Assembly (NCBI GenBank): GCA_017446155.1
Contig: JAFSRI010000042.1
Coordinates: 16,629 to 80,628, forward strand
DNA from: Clostridia bacterium
GTDB taxonomy: Bacteria; Bacillota; Clostridia; Oscillospirales; CAG-272
Reading direction: 5' to 3'
Length of the DNA stretch: 64,000 bases
Shown: positions 26,301 through 34,683 of the stretch, in pieces
Layout: each line of letters starts with the position of its first letter
Numbering within the stretch: position 1 is the first letter of the stretch
The notes under the pieces: model-generated
Databases searched by the model: none
What the model saw: only the letters and a program-made list of their open reading frames with translations
Told to the model about the DNA's origin: nothing
Translations under genes and position numbers: made by a program

Positions 26301-26780
26301 ATGGGAAAAGGTTTTGGATTTCTTGCCGCTGTTGCGGCAGCGGTACTTCTCACACCGTATAACGTTGAGATAGACAAAGAAAACAACACATACAAATTCC
26401 GTTCGCTTTTGCTTAACGTAAACGTAAAGAAAGAAAAAGACGAAGAAACGAACGAAACGACTCACAACGTTGAGGTAAAGCTCGCCGGCAAGCCGACGAA
26501 AGAGGACTTTGAAACGCTTAAAACCAACGTTGCAAACGTTGCAAACGAGGGCGTGAAGAAGGCGAAAGAAACGGTTGAAAAGGCAAAAGATTTCGCAAAC
26601 AAGGCAAAGGAAAAATTCACCGAAGCCGCGGAAGAGGGCGAAGAAGAATGCTGTTGCGGCGGTGACGAGGAGTGCTGCTGCGGAGAAGAAACGGCTGAAC
26701 AGGCCGAAACCGCGGAAACGACGGAGAAAACCGAGGACGTCGGCGACTTCTGCACCGAAGAAGAGGCGGCTCAGTTCTGA
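26301..26780 (+). CDS. Small acidic protein with two CCC clusters, unknown family
   Basis: I do not recognise this 159-residue protein. It has a short hydrophobic N-terminus (residues 5-18, no lipobox), a small beta-rich part (20-65), and a Lys/Ala/Glu-rich amphipathic helix (70-110) like LEA or apolipoprotein repeats. An acidic tail carries Cys triplets at 117-119 and 125-127 (EECCCGGDEECCCGEE) and a single Cys 151. The clusters suggest metal binding or redox chemistry but match no motif I can name. GGAG precedes ATG by 10 nt. It shares an operon with the CPBP protease, which could process or retain it. Confidence 0.8.
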   Translation: MGKGFGFLAAVAAAVLLTPYNVEIDKENNTYKFRSLLLNVNVKKEKDEETNETTHNVEVKLAGKPTKEDFETLKTNVANVANEGVKKAKETVEKAKDFANKAKEKFTEAAEEGEEECCCGGDEECCCGEETAEQAETAETTEKTEDVGDFCTEEEAAQF

Positions 26781-26789
26781 AAGAACGGC

Positions 26790-26819
26790 ACGGCGGAGCG
26801 AAAAACCTCGCTCCGCCGT
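26790..26819 (+). terminator. Hairpin after the Cys-cluster gene, probable terminator
   Basis: A 12-bp perfect stem (26790-26801 with 26808-26819), GC-rich, followed by aaaatttt rather than a clean T-run. Probably a terminator of moderate strength before the infC promoter. Confidence 0.65.
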
Positions 26820-26840
26820 AAAATTTTGTGAAAAAAACTA

Positions 26841-26869
26841 TTGACAAACCCGAAAAGCTATGTTATACT
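26841..26869 (+). promoter_or_regulatory. Sigma-A promoter of infC-rpmI-rplT
   Basis: TTGACA (26841-26846), 17-bp spacer, TATACT (26864-26869). Transcription starts near 26876, giving a ~148-nt leader. Confidence 0.88.
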
Positions 26870-26875
26870 TTTTGG

Positions 26876-27010
26876 GCAAAACGAAGTAAAGCGGTCCCGC
26901 TTTCACCGTACCGCACGGCGAGTTACGGTAAATAATGAACATTCCGGCACGGAGTGCGCGGAATTTTGTTGCGGCGGGAACGGTATCGTTTTCCGCTTAT
27001 TTTATTTTTT
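26876..27010 (+). promoter_or_regulatory. L20-type ribosomal protein leader with attenuator
   Basis: The long leader before infC has several stems: aaagcg/cgcttt near 26887-26905, accgta/tacggt near 26909-26932, and attccg/cggaat near 26941-26964. A final hairpin, gcgggaacg (26974-26982) with cgttttccgc (26987-26996), has one bulged T and is followed directly by a T-rich tract to 27010. The tract ends where the infC ribosome site begins. Position before infC-rpmI-rplT matches the known L20 leader, in which L20 binding ends transcription early. Assignment by context and structure only. Confidence 0.7.
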
Positions 27011-27023
27011 GGGGGTGCCGGAT

Positions 27024-27545
27024 ATAAGCACGAAAGATTACCTTCTCAACGAAGAGATAAACGTTCCTCAGGTGCGCCTTATCGGCGAAGAGGGGGAACA
27101 ACTCGGAATAGTCGATTCCGCAAAAGCTCGCAAGCTCGCCGAAGAAGCGGGAAGCGACCTTGTGATGATTGCACCCACGGCACAGCCGCCGGTTTGCAGA
27201 ATAATGGATTACGGCAAGTTCCGGTTTGAACGTGAAAAACGCGAAAAGGAAGCAAAGAAAAAACAGCAGGTGGTGGAAGTTAAAGAAATTCAGCTCTCGT
27301 GCAATATCGGCGAGCATGACTTCAACACCAAACTCGGCCACGCTTTGAAGTTCTTAAAAGAAGGAAACAAAGTGCGCGCGGTCGTAAAATTCAACGGAAG
27401 AAGAGAAATGCTCCACCCGGAGCTCGGCACAGCTATGATGGATAAATTCGTCGAGGCGTGCTCGGAGTTCGGCACGACGGAGAAAAAAGCGGTAATGGAA
27501 GGGCGCAAGCTCTCGCTTATAATCTCGCCCGTTGCGAAGAAGTAA
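27024..27545 (+). CDS. infC: Translation initiation factor IF-3, probable ATA start
   Basis: Binds the 30S subunit and checks start-codon choice. The conserved region begins [20 protein letters not shown] and includes [20 protein letters not shown], the lysine-rich interdomain helix and the C-terminal domain. The longer open frame extends to 26841 but that part is promoter and leader. GGGGGTG (27011-27017) pairs well with the 16S tail and lies 6 nt before ATA 27024. An upstream GTG at 27015 is inside this ribosome site and cannot be the start. IF-3 genes often use non-canonical starts for self-regulation. With ATA the protein has 173 residues, a normal length. Confidence 0.92.
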   Translation: MSTKDYLLNEEINVPQVRLIGEEGEQLGIVDSAKARKLAEEAGSDLVMIAPTAQPPVCRIMDYGKFRFEREKREKEAKKKQQVVEVKEIQLSCNIGEHDFNTKLGHALKFLKEGNKVRAVVKFNGRREMLHPELGTAMMDKFVEACSEFGTTEKKAVMEGRKLSLIISPVAKK

Positions 27546-27591
27546 ACAAATGCGGCTTGCCGCAAAGTCATATCGAAAGGAAAAAATCATT

Positions 27592-27786
27592 ATGCCCAAG
27601 ATCAAAACACACAGCGCGACAGCGAAAAGATTTTCCGTAACGAAAAGCGGAAGAGTAAAAATGAACAGCTCGAACCGCCGTCATAAGCTCGGCCTTAAAA
27701 CACCGAAGCGCAAGAGACAGCTCAGACGCAACGCATACCTCAGCCCGTCGTTTGAAGCTACGGTAAAAACGCTCATTCAGAAGTAA
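27592..27786 (+). CDS. rpmI: 50S ribosomal protein L35
   Basis: A basic 64-residue ribosomal protein starting [14 protein letters not shown], the L35 signature. Start ATG 27592 follows GAAAGGAAAAAATCATT. It lies between infC and rplT in the standard order. Confidence 0.97.
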   Translation: MPKIKTHSATAKRFSVTKSGRVKMNSSNRRHKLGLKTPKRKRQLRRNAYLSPSFEATVKTLIQK

Positions 27787-27807
27787 TTCAGCAGGAGGAA
27801 TAAAGAC

Positions 27808-28167
27808 ATGGCAAGAGTAAAAGGCGCGATGATGACGCGCAAGAGAAGAAATAAAGTCCTCAAACTCGCAAAAGGTTATTGGGGCGCCAAGAGCAAACAC
27901 TTCAAAATGGCTAAACAAGCCGTTATGAAGAGCGGCAACTATGCTTTCGCAGGTCGCAAACTCAAAAAGAGAGATTTCAGATCCCTTTGGATCACCAGAA
28001 TTTCCGCGCAGGCAAAGGTTAACGGCGTAAACTACTCCACGCTTATGCACGGTCTTAAAGTTGCGGGCGTTTCGATCAACCGCAAGATGCTTGCAGAGCT
28101 TGCAGTAAACGATAAAGAAGCATTCGCTTCTCTCGTTGAAACAGCAAAGAACGCACTCAACAAATAA
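27808..28167 (+). CDS. rplT: 50S ribosomal protein L20
   Basis: A 119-residue, highly basic rRNA-binding protein needed for 50S assembly. It starts [20 protein letters not shown], then has [22 protein letters not shown] and the [13 protein letters not shown] segment [27 protein letters not shown] precedes ATG 27808. In Bacillota L20 represses its own operon by binding the infC leader; the leader seen here fits that model. Confidence 0.97.
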   Translation: MARVKGAMMTRKRRNKVLKLAKGYWGAKSKHFKMAKQAVMKSGNYAFAGRKLKKRDFRSLWITRISAQAKVNGVNYSTLMHGLKVAGVSINRKMLAELAVNDKEAFASLVETAKNALNK

Positions 28168-28180
28168 AATACGAACTCTT

Positions 28181-28210
28181 AAACCAAAGCTGAAATATGC
28201 TTTGGTTTTT
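28181..28210 (+). terminator. Terminator of infC-rpmI-rplT
   Basis: Arms aaaccaaagc (28181-28190) and gctttggttt (28199-28208), an 8-nt loop, and a T-run. Confidence 0.9.
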
Positions 28211-28262
28211 GCTAATTAAAAAGGCAAATAAAATAATCCTGATGACAATGGGGTGGCGACGT

Positions 28263-29024
28263 ATGGAAAAGATAACAAGCAGGCAAAACCCGAAAATATC
28301 GGAGGCGTGCGCCCTTCAAAAGAAGAAATGCCGCGACGAGAGCGGAGAATTTTTCTTCGAGGGGATAAAACTCTTGCGCGAGGCAAAGCGCGAAAACGTG
28401 AATATTGTGCGGGTTTTCGTCACCGCCGCCGCCATCGACGCTTACGGGGACGAGCTTTCGGGTGAGTTTGAAACGGTAGAGGTGAGCGACTCCGTTTTTG
28501 AGAAGTTGACGACGGAGAACGCTCCGCAGGGGGTGTTCACGGTTGCGAGGATGCTTGCTCCCAAACGAAAACCGACAGGGCTTTCAATAATTCTCGACGC
28601 GCTCTCGGATCCGGGAAATCTCGGCACGGTGATACGCTGCGCCGACGCGTTCGGAGTGGAGAAGATTTACCTCAGCGACACGTGCGCCGACGTGTATAAC
28701 CCCAAGACTGTTCGCGCGGCGATGGGATCTGTTTTCAGAGTTCCGACGGAGCGCGGAGATATTGAAAAGAACATAAAAGAATTGCAAAATAACGGCTATT
28801 CGGTTTACGCCGCCATGCTTGACGAAAACGCTCTGCGCGCCGAAGAAACCGAGAAGGACGGAAAGACGGCTTTTGTCATCGGCAACGAGGGGCACGGCGT
28901 GTCGAAAAGTGTGAGAGACGCTTGCGACGGCAGTGTTTTTATTCCGATGAGAGAGGACAGCGCCGAGTCGCTCAACGCCTCGGTAGCGGCGGCGATACTG
29001 ATGTGGGAACATAAAAAAATTTGA
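28263..29024 (+). CDS. TrmH/SpoU family RNA 2'-O-methyltransferase
   Basis: A 253-residue SPOUT methyltransferase that uses S-adenosylmethionine on rRNA or tRNA. An N-terminal substrate-binding L30e-like domain (MEKITSRQNPKI, residues 1-95) precedes the knotted catalytic domain. Its three motifs are NLGTVIRCADAFG, FVIGNEGHGVS and IPMREDSAESLNASVAAAI. ATG 28263 is preferred over upstream in-frame starts, which overlap the rplT terminator; GGGGTGG lies 6 nt upstream. The exact target nucleotide is unknown. It is followed closely by dprA. Confidence 0.92.
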   Translation: MEKITSRQNPKISEACALQKKKCRDESGEFFFEGIKLLREAKRENVNIVRVFVTAAAIDAYGDELSGEFETVEVSDSVFEKLTTENAPQGVFTVARMLAPKRKPTGLSIILDALSDPGNLGTVIRCADAFGVEKIYLSDTCADVYNPKTVRAAMGSVFRVPTERGDIEKNIKELQNNGYSVYAAMLDENALRAEETEKDGKTAFVIGNEGHGVSKSVRDACDGSVFIPMREDSAESLNASVAAAILMWEHKKI

Positions 29025-29038
29025 CGGAGGGGAAACGG

Positions 29039-30271
29039 ATGGAACGGTTGATTTATTGGATATGGCTGTCGTTGAGATGCGGCGCCGGAAGCGAAAGCGG
29101 AACGTATCTTTTGGCACAGTTCAAAGATCCGAAAGCCGTGTATGACGCCGACGACAAGGCTTTATCGGCGGTGGGCGGAATATCGGAAGAACTGAAAAAG
29201 GCACTGTTGGACAAGGATATTGAGCTTTGTAAAAGAATACTCGATTATTGCCGCCGCACGAACGTTTCCATCATGACTTGCGACGACACCATATATCCCG
29301 AACGGCTGCGCTCGATACACGCAAAGCCGATATTGCTTTATTACAAGGGCAAAATTCCGCAGATAGACGACAGCGTTCTCGTTGCCGTTGTGGGAACACG
29401 TTCCTGCACGCAATACGGTGAGAAAACCGCATACAAATTCGGCGCGGAGCTGGCGCAGGGCGGCGCTATCGTCGTTTCCGGCATGGCGCTCGGAATTGAC
29501 GCCTATGCCGCTCGCGGCGCGCTGTCGGTCAAAGGGCACACGATAGCCGTGCTCGGATGCGGCATCGACACGGCGTACCCGCCGCAGAACAAAGACCTTA
29601 TGCAGCAGATAATGATGACGGGAACGGTTATAACCGAATACGCGCCGGGAACTCAGCCGTCCGGAAAGAATTTTCCCGTGAGAAACAGAATAATATCAGG
29701 GCTATGTCAGGCTACGCTTGTGGTTGAGGCCGACAGGCACAGCGGTGCGCTTATTACGGCGGGAAGAGCCATGTCGCAGGGACGCGACGTGTTTGCCGTT
29801 CCCGGCAGAATAGGCGAGCAGGCGAGCGAGGGTACAAACGACCTTATTCGCAACGGCGCGAAGATAGCGCTTTCGGGCAAGGATATTCTTGAAGAATATG
29901 AACTGTTGTATCCGCATAGAATATTTACCGAAAATATCTCTCAAAACCGTTTTGTCACGTCGCAGAAATTAAGAGTTGCGGCGACGGATATGAAACTCGA
30001 TCAAGCGCCGCCTCCGCCGAGATATACGAAAAAGAGAACAATGCCCGCAACGCCGAAAAAGAGAAACGAGCCGGATATTTCTTATCTTACGGAGCAAGAA
30101 CAGGCTGTGTTCCGTATAATGAACGGAAAAATGACCTCCGACGAAATACGCGCGGCGGCACTTGAAAACAACATTCCCGTGGAAACGGGGGAGCTGCTTA
30201 GCATTTTGACAACGCTTGAAATTTACGGGCTTATTTCCGCGCTTCCGGGCGGAAGTTATGAAAGGTCATAA
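29039..30271 (+). CDS. dprA: DNA-processing protein DprA
   Basis: Binds incoming single-stranded DNA and loads RecA during transformation. It has 410 residues. A short N-terminal helical part is followed by the Rossmann-like DprA domain: VAVVGTRSCTQYGEK near 116, VSGMALGIDAYAARGAL near 147, EYAPGTQPSGKNFPVRNRIISG read in parts, and SGALITAGRAMSQGRDVFAVPG near 230. A C-terminal winged-helix segment (TSDEIRAAALENNI) ends it. ATG 29039 with GGAGGGG upstream is preferred over TTG 29021. Presence before topA is the usual Clostridia order. Confidence 0.94.
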   Translation: MERLIYWIWLSLRCGAGSESGTYLLAQFKDPKAVYDADDKALSAVGGISEELKKALLDKDIELCKRILDYCRRTNVSIMTCDDTIYPERLRSIHAKPILLYYKGKIPQIDDSVLVAVVGTRSCTQYGEKTAYKFGAELAQGGAIVVSGMALGIDAYAARGALSVKGHTIAVLGCGIDTAYPPQNKDLMQQIMMTGTVITEYAPGTQPSGKNFPVRNRIISGLCQATLVVEADRHSGALITAGRAMSQGRDVFAVPGRIGEQASEGTNDLIRNGAKIALSGKDILEEYELLYPHRIFTENISQNRFVTSQKLRVAATDMKLDQAPPPPRYTKKRTMPATPKKRNEPDISYLTEQEQAVFRIMNGKMTSDEIRAAALENNIPVETGELLSILTTLEIYGLISALPGGSYERS

Positions 30272-30280
30272 AAAATTTAC

Positions 30281-30309
30281 TTGACAGAAAATGCGCGGTT
30301 GTGTATAAT
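30281..30309 (+). promoter_or_regulatory. Consensus sigma-A promoter of topA
   Basis: TTGACA (30281-30286), 17-bp spacer, TATAAT (30304-30309), both perfect hexamers. It starts 9 nt after the dprA stop. Confidence 0.9.
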
Positions 30310-30370
30310 GGCAATCGACGCATAAGCGAAAAATATATAAGGAGATGTGCCATAGGGCAATCGTGCGAAG

Positions 30371-32599
30371 ATGCATCATTATCTTGTGATAATTGAATCG
30401 CCGTATAAAGCGCCGGCGATAAACTCATATTTGGGAAAAGAATATTCGGTGGTGGCGTCCAAAGGTCATGTAAGGGACCTTCCGAAAAGCTCGCTTGGAG
30501 TTGACACCGAACATGATTTTACCGTAAAATACGTAACGATACAAGGCAAAGCCGAGCTGATAAATCAGCTGAAAAAAGACGTGAAAAACGCCGACAAGGT
30601 GTTCTTTGCAACCGACCCTGACCGCGAGGGCGAGGCTATCTCGTGGCATTTGGCGACGGTGTTGGGCATAAAGCCCGAGGACGCGAACAGAGTTACGTTC
30701 AACGACATAACAAGAAAAACCGTGCTTGCAGGAATAGAAAATCCGCGGGCGATAGACATGAACCTGGTAAATTCCCAGCAGGCGAGAAGAACGCTTGACA
30801 GAATTGTGGGCTATAAATTAAGCCCTTACCTGTGGAAAACCGTGAAGAGCGGGCTTTCTGCGGGAAGAGTTCAGTCGGTGGCGACGAGGATAATAGTTGA
30901 AAGAGAAGCTGAGATAAAGGCGTTTGTTCCGAAAGAATATTGGACGGTGGACGCCTCTCTCAAAACGCAGAAAAGAAATAAGATAACGGCTCGTTTTTAC
31001 GGCGACGAAAACGGCAAAATAGAACTCAACAACGAAGAGGAAGCAAATAAAATAACTTCCGCATGCGATGGCAACGACTTTAAAGTGCTTTCGCACGCAA
31101 ACAACAGAAAGAGCAAATCTCCCGCGCCGCCGTTCACGACGTCTACTATGCAGCAGGAAGCGGCAAGACGGCTCGGGTTCCAGTCGAAAAAGACAATGAT
31201 GGTGGCGCAGGAACTGTATGAGGGTATAAATCTCGGATCTGCTTTCGGCGGCACCCACGGTGTCATCACATACATGAGAACCGACTCGCTGAGAATTTCC
31301 GACGAGGCGGCTGACGCGGCAAAAACCTTCATTACGGAGAATTTCGGTGCGGAATTTTATCCGTCGAAGCGCAGAGTTTATAAATCTGCTTCGTCCGCTC
31401 AGGACGCGCATGAGGCAATTCGCCCCGCGGACATGACTTTGCCGCCCGAAAAAATAAAGGGGGCGCTCTCAAACGACCAATATAAGCTGTATAAGCTGAT
31501 TTGGGACAGATTCATCGCAAGCCAAATGAAAAACGCCGAGCTTGAAATCCTTTCAGCCGACATCGGATGCGCGGGATATGTTTTCAAAACGAGCGAATAT
31601 ATTGTGAAATTCAAGGGATATATGCTTGTCTACGACGACAGCGATGAAAGCGACGAGCTGAAAAGCAAGTTGCCGGAACTCAGCGACGGCGAAACGCTTT
31701 TGAAAGAATCGCTTTCCGCCAAGCAGAATTTCACAGACCCGCCGGCACATTTCACCGAAGGATCGCTTATTAAGTTTCTTGAAGAAAAAGGTATCGGTCG
31801 CCCGAGCACGTACGCGCCGACCATCACCACAATCGTTTCACGCGGATACGTAAAACGCGACAAAAAAGCGCTTATCTCAACTCCGCTCGGCGAGGCGACG
31901 GTCGAAATAATGAAAAAGAACTTCCCGGAGATAGTAAACTATAAGTTTACGGCAAATATGGAGGAAGAGCTTGATAAGATTGCAAGAGGCGAAACGACGT
32001 ATGAGCAGGTATTGACCGATTTCTACGGCGATTTTGAAAAGACGCTCGATAAAGCACAAGCGACGATCTCAGAGAGCAAGGTGAAAATTCCGGACGAGGA
32101 ATCCGACATAATCTGCGAAAAATGCGGTAGAAAAATGGTGATAAAACACGGCAGATTCGGCGATTTCGCCGCTTGCCCCGGATACCCCGAATGTAAAAAC
32201 ACAAAGAAGCTCGACAAGAAGGGTACGGTTGTTGAAAAACCGAAGGAAGAACCTGAGAAAACCGACCTTAAATGCCCGAGATGCGGCGGAGAGCTTGTTA
32301 TACGTCAAAGCTCTTTCGGAAAATTCTATGCTTGTACAAACTTCCCGAAATGCAGATATACTAAGGCAATACTTGAACCTATCGGCGTAAAATGCCCGAA
32401 ATGCGGCAAAGAAATCGTAAAAGCATATGGCAGACGTAAAAATCTTTATTACCGCTGTGAAGATTACCCCGAGTGCGATTTTTCAAGCTGGGATCTTCCC
32501 ACCGATAAAAAATGCCCGAAATGCGGCAAAATGCTTTTTGAAAAAGCTAAAAAAGGTCTTTATTGCGCCGATGAAAATTGCGGATATAAAGAGTTTTAA
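30371..32599 (+). CDS. topA: DNA topoisomerase I
   Basis: Type IA topoisomerase that relaxes negative supercoils. It has 742 residues. The Toprim domain begins YLVIIESPYKAPAI (usually ESPAKA) and holds ATDPDREGEAISWHLA near 77. The active Tyr is in GVITYMRTDS near 300. The C-terminus has four zinc-ribbon modules (CEKCG, CPRCG, CPKCG, CPKCG), the last shortened. ATG 30371 is the only possible start after an in-frame TAG. Its ribosome site is poor, since the good AAGGAG at 30339-30344 lies 26 nt away. A short stem (tgcc/ggca) between them may shorten the gap. Confidence 0.96.
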   Translation: MHHYLVIIESPYKAPAINSYLGKEYSVVASKGHVRDLPKSSLGVDTEHDFTVKYVTIQGKAELINQLKKDVKNADKVFFATDPDREGEAISWHLATVLGIKPEDANRVTFNDITRKTVLAGIENPRAIDMNLVNSQQARRTLDRIVGYKLSPYLWKTVKSGLSAGRVQSVATRIIVEREAEIKAFVPKEYWTVDASLKTQKRNKITARFYGDENGKIELNNEEEANKITSACDGNDFKVLSHANNRKSKSPAPPFTTSTMQQEAARRLGFQSKKTMMVAQELYEGINLGSAFGGTHGVITYMRTDSLRISDEAADAAKTFITENFGAEFYPSKRRVYKSASSAQDAHEAIRPADMTLPPEKIKGALSNDQYKLYKLIWDRFIASQMKNAELEILSADIGCAGYVFKTSEYIVKFKGYMLVYDDSDESDELKSKLPELSDGETLLKESLSAKQNFTDPPAHFTEGSLIKFLEEKGIGRPSTYAPTITTIVSRGYVKRDKKALISTPLGEATVEIMKKNFPEIVNYKFTANMEEELDKIARGETTYEQVLTDFYGDFEKTLDKAQATISESKVKIPDEESDIICEKCGRKMVIKHGRFGDFAACPGYPECKNTKKLDKKGTVVEKPKEEPEKTDLKCPRCGGELVIRQSSFGKFYACTNFPKCRYTKAILEPIGVKCPKCGKEIVKAYGRRKNLYYRCEDYPECDFSSWDLPTDKKCPKCGKMLFEKAKKGLYCADENCGYKEF

Positions 32600-32607
32600 T
32601 AACAATT

Positions 32608-32638
32608 CAGCCGACGGAATTTCCGTCGGCTGTTTTTT
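32608..32638 (+). terminator. Terminator of topA
   Basis: Perfect 11-bp stem cagccgacgga (32608-32618) with tccgtcggctg (32622-32632), a 3-nt loop, then six T. Confidence 0.94.
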
Positions 32639-32894
32639 GTTTTTATGCATCGGCTTGCCTGCTTTGACAGTATAAAATCGGCAGATATGAAAAGCGGTTT
32701 CTGTCGATAAAAGCCGTAAACACGCATATGCCGTTGCTTTTCGGTTATATGAAAATAATATTTTTATTGCGGCGGCAATTAAAGATTGCTTATAAGAAAT
32801 ATCAAATCGTGAGAAAATGCGAGAAGCGAAAACGCAAATGAGGTTTTGTTGAGAACAGATTTATGCACAAGTTGCTTTTTTGCGTCGAAACATA
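32639..32894. other. Spacer between topA and the plsX promoter
   Basis: About 255 bp, AT-rich towards the right. I find no ORF with a ribosome site and no clear structured RNA. One isolated DnaA-box-like ttatgcaca near 32861 is not meaningful alone. Confidence 0.45.
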
Positions 32895-32923
32895 TTGAAA
32901 TATTTAATTACTTGATATATAAT
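32895..32923 (+). promoter_or_regulatory. Promoter of the plsX-rnc operon
   Basis: TTGAAA (32895-32900), 17-bp spacer, TATAAT (32918-32923), about 31 nt before the plsX start. Confidence 0.78.
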
Positions 32924-32954
32924 ATATTATAAAACTTTATTATGGGGTAAAATT

Positions 32955-33983
32955 ATGAAAATAATTCTCGACGTAATGGGCGGCGATAATCCCCCGGAGG
33001 CGATTGTACGCGGGGCGATAATGGCAAAAGAGAGCGTGAGCTCTCGCATAGTGCTTGTAGGTAATGAAACGATGATAAGAGAAGCGCTGGCAAAACACGG
33101 CGCCGATGAAAACGATTTTGATATAGTTCACAGTGACGGCGTGATAACGATGGAAGACGGGCCGATGTGTATCGTGCAGAAGAAGAAAGATTCATCGATG
33201 GCAAAGGCACTGACACTGCTCGCGCAGGGCGAGGGCGACGCCTGCGTTTCGTGCGGAAACACGGGGGCGCTGTTTACGGGCGCGACGCTTATAGTCCGCA
33301 GGATAAAGGGCGTAAGACGCGCGGCGCTGGCGACGATAATGCCTTATGACAACGACGTGATGCTTATCGACAGCGGGGCAAACGTTACGGTTACAGCCGA
33401 TTATCTTGTGCATTTTGCATATCTCGGCTCGATATACATGAGAAAAGTTTACGGGCTTGAAGCGCCGAGGGTGGCGATAATAAACAACGGAGAAGAAAAA
33501 CACAAGGGCACGCCGCTTGTGCTTGAAGCCAGAGAGCTTATGCTCGGCGACGAGTATATCAACTTTGTGGGCAGCGTAGAGGGTCAGGAGTTGCCTTATG
33601 CCAAGTGCGACATCGCCGTGTGCGACGGCTTTACGGGCAATGTGATACTTAAAACGAGCGAAGGGCTGAGCAATTATATAACCGACGCGGCAATGGCCGC
33701 GATCAAAGCAGCGGGCAACGCGAGCGAAGAGGTGCTCGAAGCGATGGAAAAGATAAGACGTCGCTTTGACAGCACAGAATACGGCGGGGCGGTGATGATC
33801 GGACTTACAAAGCCCGTAGTCAAGGCGCACGGAAGTTCTGACAGCAACGCCATAAAGAACGCGCTTATCTGTGCTGAAAAATACGCAAAGAGCGACGTCA
33901 CCTCGGATATAGAAAAGGCGTTTGAAGTGCTCGACCCGCTAGCGCAGCTTGCCAACGGAGGAAAAAATGACTCAAAGAAATGA
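32955..33983 (+). CDS. plsX: Phosphate acyltransferase PlsX
   Basis: Converts acyl-ACP to acyl-phosphate, the donor for glycerol-phosphate acylation by PlsY. The 342-residue protein starts MKIILDVMGGDNPPEAIVRG and has VSCGNTGAL, YCDIAV-like AKCDIAVCDGFTGNVILK, and the C-terminal YGGAVMIGL and VKAHGSSD segments. The ATG is preceded by GGGG. The 3' end overlaps rnc by 17 nt. Usually fabD, fabG or acpP lies between plsX and rnc; none is present here. Confidence 0.96.
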   Translation: MKIILDVMGGDNPPEAIVRGAIMAKESVSSRIVLVGNETMIREALAKHGADENDFDIVHSDGVITMEDGPMCIVQKKKDSSMAKALTLLAQGEGDACVSCGNTGALFTGATLIVRRIKGVRRAALATIMPYDNDVMLIDSGANVTVTADYLVHFAYLGSIYMRKVYGLEAPRVAIINNGEEKHKGTPLVLEARELMLGDEYINFVGSVEGQELPYAKCDIAVCDGFTGNVILKTSEGLSNYITDAAMAAIKAAGNASEEVLEAMEKIRRRFDSTEYGGAVMIGLTKPVVKAHGSSDSNAIKNALICAEKYAKSDVTSDIEKAFEVLDPLAQLANGGKNDSKK

Positions 33984-34683
33984 GGCTTATCCGAAAAATG
34001 CCGCGGAACTTGAAGCAAAGCTGGGATACAGTTTTTCAGACAAGGAACTTTTGTTGCAGGCGCTCAGACATTCGTCTTATTCAAACGAAGCGCGGACAAG
34101 CTCCAATGAACGCCTTGAATTTCTCGGAGATTCGGTGCTTTCGAAAATAGTGAGCGAATATCTGTATAAGACTTTCCCTGAAAGGAACGAGGGGGATCTT
34201 TCAAATATACGGCGGCAGCTTATAGAGCAGAAAACGCTCGCAACATTCGCAAGAGAACTTGAAATAGGTAAATATTTGTTCCTTGGACATGGGGAAGAAA
34301 ACGGCGGCGGACGGGATCTTGATTCAAATCTCGAAGATGCGTTTGAGGCAATAGTCGGCGCGATATACCTCGACGGAGGCGACGCGAGTGCCGAAAAGTT
34401 CGTTTTATCGATAATATCCGATACGGCGAAGGAGATCTCGTCGTCGAAAAAACTTATAGATCCGAAGTCGCTTTTGCAGGAGATAGTTCAGGACACGCCC
34501 GGTGAAAAGCTCGAATACGTTATCACGGGCGAGGAGGGACCGGACCACGATAAGACATTCTATTGCGACGTTATGGTGAACAGCAACGTGATAGGGTCCG
34601 GCGTCGGACACAGTAAAAAAGAAGCCGAAAAAGCCGCGGCGAGAAAAGCGCTGAAATTGTTCGGCGCGACGAATTTTGAATAA
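33967..34683 (+). CDS. rnc: Ribonuclease III
   Basis: Double-strand-specific RNase that processes rRNA precursors and structured mRNAs. Its 238 residues contain the catalytic signature RLEFLGDSVLS, the second-metal motif LEDAFEAIVGAIYLDGG, and a C-terminal dsRNA-binding domain (SLLQEIVQ to KEAEKAAARKAL). ATG 33967 has GGAGG 5 nt upstream, inside the plsX gene. An earlier in-frame start has no ribosome site. Its stop is immediately followed by the ATG of the radical SAM gene. Confidence 0.96.
   Translation: MTQRNEAYPKNAAELEAKLGYSFSDKELLLQALRHSSYSNEARTSSNERLEFLGDSVLSKIVSEYLYKTFPERNEGDLSNIRRQLIEQKTLATFARELEIGKYLFLGHGEENGGGRDLDSNLEDAFEAIVGAIYLDGGDASAEKFVLSIISDTAKEISSSKKLIDPKSLLQEIVQDTPGEKLEYVITGEEGPDHDKTFYCDVMVNSNVIGSGVGHSKKEAEKAAARKALKLFGATNFE

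Noticed and set aside
26841..27023. N-terminal extension of infC to 26841
   Set aside because: This part covers the -35/-10 promoter and the leader, so it cannot be translated from that transcript.
32855..32870. DnaA-box-like ttatgcaca before plsX
   Set aside because: A single one-mismatch box with no neighbours, and no dnaA or dnaN nearby; not an origin.
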